Below are positions 38,501-42,833 of a stretch of 42,833 bases of DNA, piece after piece. The stretch comes from Odoribacteraceae bacterium (GTDB taxonomy: Bacteria; Bacteroidota; Bacteroidia; Bacteroidales; Marinifilaceae). The DNA is taken from positions 1 to 42,833 of the forward strand of contig JAISNC010000103.1 in NCBI GenBank assembly GCA_031276355.1. The letters run 5' to 3'. Position 1 is the first letter of the stretch, and every line of letters starts with the position of its first letter. A model generated the notes under the pieces. It saw nothing but the letters and a program-made list of their open reading frames with translations. It was not told where the DNA came from and did not search any database. The translations under genes were made by a program, and so were the position numbers.

Positions 38501-38896
38501 TACCCGCTCGATAAAGGCTTCCGTGTAAGTGACCACCCGCCTTGCCTGGTGGTCGATCAGGGCGTTGAGCACTTCCATGCGCGCCAGCACCGAGTCGTTG
38601 TCTTTCTCTTCGAAGTTTCCACTCCGGCGATAGGAAGCCGGTAGAAAGCGCGTCCCCTCTTCCCCCGCCAGCGCGACCAGGTCATTGTAAAAATAGGCCG
38701 CTTCCTCCTTGTCGTCCAGCACGAATAGTTGTACCTCTTCCCTCTTTTCCATCACCACGGTAGCCAGAAAAGCGAGAGAGGAGCCGACTCCTCCCTCTAT
38801 TTTCAGTTTTACGTCGCTGCTCCCGCTGAGACGCTCGACCACCCGCTTGGCTACAGGGTGTTGTCGGAATAACGCTATCAGGTCTCGTACGTCCAA
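35579..38896 (-). CDS. mfd: Transcription-repair coupling factor
   Basis: 1105 aa; '[20 protein letters not shown]', '[24 protein letters not shown]', '[11 protein letters not shown]', '[17 protein letters not shown]'. Confidence 0.97.
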   Translation of the reverse strand: [1105 protein letters not shown]

Positions 38897-38917
38897 GAAT
38901 CGCAGATTAGATGGTTT

Positions 38918-39967
38918 TTAGATGATTAACAACGCGTCGCCATACGTCCCGAAGCGGTACTTCTCTTTCACGGCCGTGTTATACGCCTCCATCACGTGCT
39001 CGTAGCCCCCGAAGGCGGCTACCATCATCAATAGCGTCGAGAAGGGCAGGTGGAAGTTGGATACCATTGCCTCGGGCACGCTAAATTCGTACGGGGGGAA
39101 GATAAACTTGTTGGTCCACCCGTCAAACTCGGTTAAGCGACCCCGCGTGGTGACGCAACTCTCCAGCGTGCGTACGACAGTCGTGCCCACGGCGCATATC
39201 CGGTGTTTCTCATCCTTCGCGGTATTTACTTTCCCGACCGTCTCCGGGGGCACGATAATCTGCTCCGAATCCATCTTGTGTTTCGTCAGGTCCTCCACGT
39301 CTACTTCCCGGAAATTCCCCAGGCCCACGTGAAGCGTGATATATGAGAACTCTACTCCCTTTATCTCTAACCGTTTCATTAATTCCCGGCTAAAATGCAA
39401 GCCTGCCGTCGGTGCCGCTACCGCCCCCTCGTTGCGGGCGAAGATCGTCTGGTAGCGCTCCACGTCAATCGGCTCTACTTTCCGGCCAATGAAGCGGGGA
39501 AGCGGGGTCTCGCCCAGCGAAAATAGCTCTTGTTTAAACTCTTCGTACTTCCCGTCGTAGAGGAAACGCAACGTGCGTCCGCGCGAGGTGGTGTTATCGA
39601 TCACTTCTGCCACCACGCTGTCGTCCGCGCCGAAATACAGCTTGTTCCCGATGCGGATCTTCCGGGCCGGGTCCACCAACACGTCCCATATCCGTAGCTC
39701 CCGGTTCAATTCCCGCAGCAGGAACACTTCAATTTCGGCCCCCGTCTTCTCCTTGTTCCCGTACAAGCGGGCCGGGAATACTTTCGTGTCGTTGAACACG
39801 AACACGTCTTTCTCGTCAAAATAGTCTATAATCTCCTTGAATATTTTATGTTCTATCTTGCCGCTTCTCTTGTCCAACACCATTAGCCTACTCTCATCCC
39901 GGTGGGGAGTCGGGTACGACGCGATCAACTCGGCAGGTAACTTGTACTTGAACTTTGATAATTTCAT
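38918..39967 (-). CDS. queA: S-adenosylmethionine:tRNA ribosyltransferase-isomerase
   Basis: '[24 protein letters not shown]', '[15 protein letters not shown]', '[12 protein letters not shown]', '[19 protein letters not shown]'. Confidence 0.96.
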   Translation of the reverse strand: MKLSKFKYKLPAELIASYPTPHRDESRLMVLDKRSGKIEHKIFKEIIDYFDEKDVFVFNDTKVFPARLYGNKEKTGAEIEVFLLRELNRELRIWDVLVDPARKIRIGNKLYFGADDSVVAEVIDNTTSRGRTLRFLYDGKYEEFKQELFSLGETPLPRFIGRKVEPIDVERYQTIFARNEGAVAAPTAGLHFSRELMKRLEIKGVEFSYITLHVGLGNFREVDVEDLTKHKMDSEQIIVPPETVGKVNTAKDEKHRICAVGTTVVRTLESCVTTRGRLTEFDGWTNKFIFPPYEFSVPEAMVSNFHLPFSTLLMMVAAFGGYEHVMEAYNTAVKEKYRFGTYGDALLII

Positions 39968-39985
39968 CTCGTTTTGATTTATAAA

Positions 39986-40711
39986 TTAATCACTTCTATT
40001 TTCATCCAGTAGCCGGACGAGTTCCTCCATGCAAAAAGCGTGCTCTACTCGAAAGGTGCCCACGCTTGTGCGTCGTAACGCCGAGAGGTAAGCGCCGCTC
40101 CCGCAGGCTCGCCCTATATCATGGGCCAGCGAGCGGATATAGGTGCCTTTTCCACAGGTGACCCGGAACGTCACCTCCGGCACCTGTACCTCCGTGATCT
40201 CCACCGCGTGGATCTGCACGCGACGGCTCGTCATCTTCACCTCGTTCCCCGCGCGCGCCATCTCGTAAGCCCGTGTGCCATTTATCCGTACCGCCGAGAA
40301 AATGGGTGGGTATTGTTCGATCTCTCCCACGAAACGTCCCGCCACCGCTTCCAACAGTTCCCGGTTGATATGAGAGTAATCGTACTCCCCGTCGAAGGCG
40401 CTCTCCAGGTCGTACGATGGGGTCGTGTGACCGAACGTTACTCGTGCCAGGTACTCTTTCTCCTGTCCCATGTAACGTTCGATCTCCTTGGTCTCCTTGC
40501 CGATGCAAATCACTACCACCCCCGTTGCCAAGGGATCCAGCGTGCCGGCATGGCCTACTTTTATCTTGCCGTATTTGCCCCGCAGGGAGATACGTATTTT
40601 GTTTACCACGTCAAACGAGGTCCACCCCAACGGCTTATCCACCGCTAAGACGGCTCCTTCCCGAAAATCATCCCCCTCCCGGAAGCGAATGACGTTCCCT
40701 CCCGTTGTCAT
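39986..40711 (-). CDS. truB: tRNA pseudouridine(55) synthase
   Basis: 'AVDKPLGWTSFDVVNKIRISLRGKYGKIKVGHAGTLDPLATGVVVICIGKETKEI'; start MTTGGN at 40711. Confidence 0.96.
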   Translation of the reverse strand: MTTGGNVIRFREGDDFREGAVLAVDKPLGWTSFDVVNKIRISLRGKYGKIKVGHAGTLDPLATGVVVICIGKETKEIERYMGQEKEYLARVTFGHTTPSYDLESAFDGEYDYSHINRELLEAVAGRFVGEIEQYPPIFSAVRINGTRAYEMARAGNEVKMTSRRVQIHAVEITEVQVPEVTFRVTCGKGTYIRSLAHDIGRACGSGAYLSALRRTSVGTFRVEHAFCMEELVRLLDENRSD

Positions 40712-41496
40712 CCCAGCACGATTGATAAGATCCCTGCCAATGCACAATAAAGGGCAAACCATATCAACTTCCCGCGTTTCACGATACCGATCATCCAACG
40801 ACAGGCGACGGCCCCGGACACGAAAGCGCTCGCGAAACCGATCAGCAAAACCACCGGGGAGATTCCCGACACCGAAACGGAAAAACCGCCCTTGAGCAGG
40901 TCTAATAAGGCTTCCCCCAGGATAGGGATCAATACCATCAGGAAGGAGAACTTGGCCACGGCCTCCTTTTTATTCCCCAGTAACAGCCCCGCGGTGATCG
41001 TCGCGCCCGAACGTGACAGGCCGGGGAGCACGGCACACGCCTGCGCCAGCCCGATGATGAAAGCGTCCCGATAGGAGACCTCCTTCTCGCCCCGTTGCCT
41101 TGCCCGGTAGGCGCACGTCAGGAGTACCGCCGTTAGCAGCAACATGCTCCCGACAAGTGTAAGTCCCGTCGTGAACAGCGCCTCTACTTGCTCCTTGAAG
41201 AACAACCCCACGATGGCTACCGGGATCATCGATAACACGATTTTCAACACGTAGGCCATCTCCGCCCCGTACGTGAAACGCCAGCATCCCCGGCACAAGA
41301 GGGTTACCTCTCGCCATAGCACGACAATCGTGCTACACACCGTGGCGGCATGCACCGTGATAGCGAATGTCAGGTTCTCGTTCGCCTCCACGCCAAATAA
41401 CGCCCCGAAAATTTGTAAATGCCCGGAACTGCTTACCGGGAGGAACTCCGTGATCCCCTGTATAATCCCTAATACCAGTGCTTGTAACCAATCCAT
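40708..41496 (-). CDS. uppP: Undecaprenyl-diphosphatase (BacA)
   Basis: 'LGIIQGITEFLPVSSSGHLQIFGALFGVE', 'PGLSRSGATITAGLLLG'; 4-nt overlap with truB. Confidence 0.96.
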   Translation of the reverse strand: MDWLQALVLGIIQGITEFLPVSSSGHLQIFGALFGVEANENLTFAITVHAATVCSTIVVLWREVTLLCRGCWRFTYGAEMAYVLKIVLSMIPVAIVGLFFKEQVEALFTTGLTLVGSMLLLTAVLLTCAYRARQRGEKEVSYRDAFIIGLAQACAVLPGLSRSGATITAGLLLGNKKEAVAKFSFLMVLIPILGEALLDLLKGGFSVSVSGISPVVLLIGFASAFVSGAVACRWMIGIVKRGKLIWFALYCALAGILSIVLG

Positions 41497-41502
41497 CGGT
41501 TT

Positions 41503-41754
41503 CTACTCTTTTTGCTTCGGTTTCCTGATGATTGCCCAGAAAACAAAACCGAACCCGAACAACACGACCATCGGGGCCAGCGTGATACGCCTGAAACTGA
41601 AAATGTCGTAATTGAAGGTATCCGGAGATTCGGCCCCTTTGCCCATCATTAATATAAACCCGACCATGATGATCCCAAATCCGATCAACATTTTCTTGTA
41701 ATTATCCTTCGGCACGGGGAAGCCGTCGTTTTTACCTTTCCGTTCATCTAACAT
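41503..41754 (-). CDS. DUF3098 family small membrane protein
   Basis: 83 aa with 'FPVPKDNYKKMLIGFGIIMVGFILMMG...SFRRITLAPMVVLFGFGFVFWAI'; between ftsX and uppP as usual in Bacteroidota. Confidence 0.88.
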   Translation of the reverse strand: MLDERKGKNDGFPVPKDNYKKMLIGFGIIMVGFILMMGKGAESPDTFNYDIFSFRRITLAPMVVLFGFGFVFWAIIRKPKQKE

Positions 41755-41767
41755 AACTCTTACCGTA

Positions 41768-42637
41768 TTAAGTATATAAATCGTTTAAATCCTTGTTCAA
41801 GTACCGGCGAACGGAGAACCATGCTGAAAATAGCGACAGCAGGATACCGCAAATGACCACGAATAACACCATGATGAGCAGCGTCTCTTGTTGTAAGAAA
41901 TCGAAATCCAGCGTGTGCCCGTAGTTCTCCTGCAAAAAAAATACCCCTGCCAGCAGCAGGACGTTGGCGACCAAGGCCCCGAAAAAACCGCGCCACATGC
42001 AACCGCTCAAGAAGGGGCGGGCGATGAAGCCGGTTTTAGCGCCTACCAGCTGCATGGTCTTGATCAGGAAACGTTGCGAGTAGACGGCGAGGTGGATCGT
42101 GTTCCTTATCAACGTAAAGGATATGAGCATTAACACGGCTCCCACGATCAAAAAACTCAACGTGATCCGGCGCATGTTTTCGTTAATATCTTGTACCAGT
42201 GACTTCTGATAGTGAACATCGTGTACGATATCCATCGCGAGTAAGCCTTTTTCGATCGTCGCCAGCGAGTCATTATTGGCGTACCGCGGGTTCAACTTGA
42301 TCTCGATGGAAGGCAAGAGGGGGTTTGCCCCGAGGATGGCCTCGAAATCCTCTCCCATCTCCTCTTTAAAACTTTTGGCTGCCTGTTCCTTGGTGATATA
42401 GAGAGTGGAGTAGGTGAAAGGCCGCGTGTCCAAGATCTTTTGTGCCCGTTTGATCTCCGCCTCGTTCGTGTTGTCCTTGATCACGACGAGCACGCCGATG
42501 TTCCGCATCACGTGGTCGGACACGACGCGAGCGTTTAACAATATGAAGACAAGCGCGCCTACCACGACCAACACCAACGCGATACTGATCGTTGATACCA
42601 CGCGCGATCCCCTTCCCTTGTGTACTTTTCGAAGCAT
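41768..42637 (-). CDS. ftsX: Cell division protein FtsX (permease-like)
   Basis: 'RVVSTISIALVLVVVGALVFILLNARVVSDHVMRNIGVLVVIKDNTNEAEI' and FtsX C-terminal TM topology; start MLRKVHK at 42637. Confidence 0.92.
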   Translation of the reverse strand: MLRKVHKGRGSRVVSTISIALVLVVVGALVFILLNARVVSDHVMRNIGVLVVIKDNTNEAEIKRAQKILDTRPFTYSTLYITKEQAAKSFKEEMGEDFEAILGANPLLPSIEIKLNPRYANNDSLATIEKGLLAMDIVHDVHYQKSLVQDINENMRRITLSFLIVGAVLMLISFTLIRNTIHLAVYSQRFLIKTMQLVGAKTGFIARPFLSGCMWRGFFGALVANVLLLAGVFFLQENYGHTLDFDFLQQETLLIMVLFVVICGILLSLFSAWFSVRRYLNKDLNDLYT

Positions 42638-42721
42638 ATTTCCACGATTAAAAAATCTTACAAATATAATACAGAAAACCCCCGACCGCAATTATTTATC
42701 TTTTTTTTTGAAACCGCAGAT

Positions 42722-42833
42722 TCAAGTACCAAATGCAACTTTTCTAAAAAATCTCTCTTTTGGGGATTCGAAGTTAAGCAATTTTCTTGGTCTTCGATTG
42801 ATCTTGTGCTGAAACTTTGTTATATCATCATCC
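42722..42833 (-). mobile_element. IS30-family transposase, C-terminal fragment (continues beyond window)
   Basis: Minus-strand frame open to window edge: DDDITKFQHKINRRPRKLLNFESPKERFFRKVAFGT*; 'INRRPRK.L.F.SP.E.F' is the typical IS30 C-terminus; absent from the ORF track. Confidence 0.75.

Noticed and set aside
42414-42812. 132-aa plus-strand ORF at the right end
   Set aside because: Antisense to ftsX and the IS30 transposase fragment; no support
1-42833. CRISPR arrays, rRNA genes, prophage genes
   Set aside because: No regularly spaced direct repeats, rRNA signatures or phage structural genes seen on reading both strands

Overview
Bacteroidota chromosomal window, judged from TAnnTTTG-type promoters, a SusC/SusD pair with ECF sigma/FecR, a DUF3098 gene, and an RF2 frameshift. 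About 36 kb is GC-rich: housekeeping genes (smpB, prfB, rfaE1-like, an RpoD-family sigma, lptC, coaX, mfd, queA, truB, uppP, ftsX, tRNA-Gln, tRNA-Leu) plus one ECF sigma/FecR/SusC/SusD outer-membrane uptake locus linked to metalloprotease-like and thioredoxin-like proteins. The left ~6.85 kb is clearly AT-richer and looks horizontally acquired. It holds a one-strand cluster: a 99-aa Gly/Ala-rich hydrophobic precursor-like peptide, a tiny basic membrane protein, a SpoIIM/DUF95-like membrane protein, two more membrane proteins, a MacB-type permease, a HlyD/MacA-type adaptor, a LolD/MacB-type ATPase and a TolC-type outer membrane protein. This resembles the gene content of Gram-positive circular bacteriocin loci (DUF95 plus As-48EFGH-type ABC transporter), fitted to a Gram-negative envelope. 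It is the best candidate for an undescribed system here. Other signals: an RF2 programmed +1 frameshift, a ~138-bp MITE-like palindromic repeat with a degenerate partial copy elsewhere, a SusD-linked zinc-metallohydrolase-like lipoprotein with an apparently destroyed HExxH, an IS30-type transposase C-terminus at the right edge missed by the ORF track, and several strong hairpins. No searches were run; family calls come from reading the translations.
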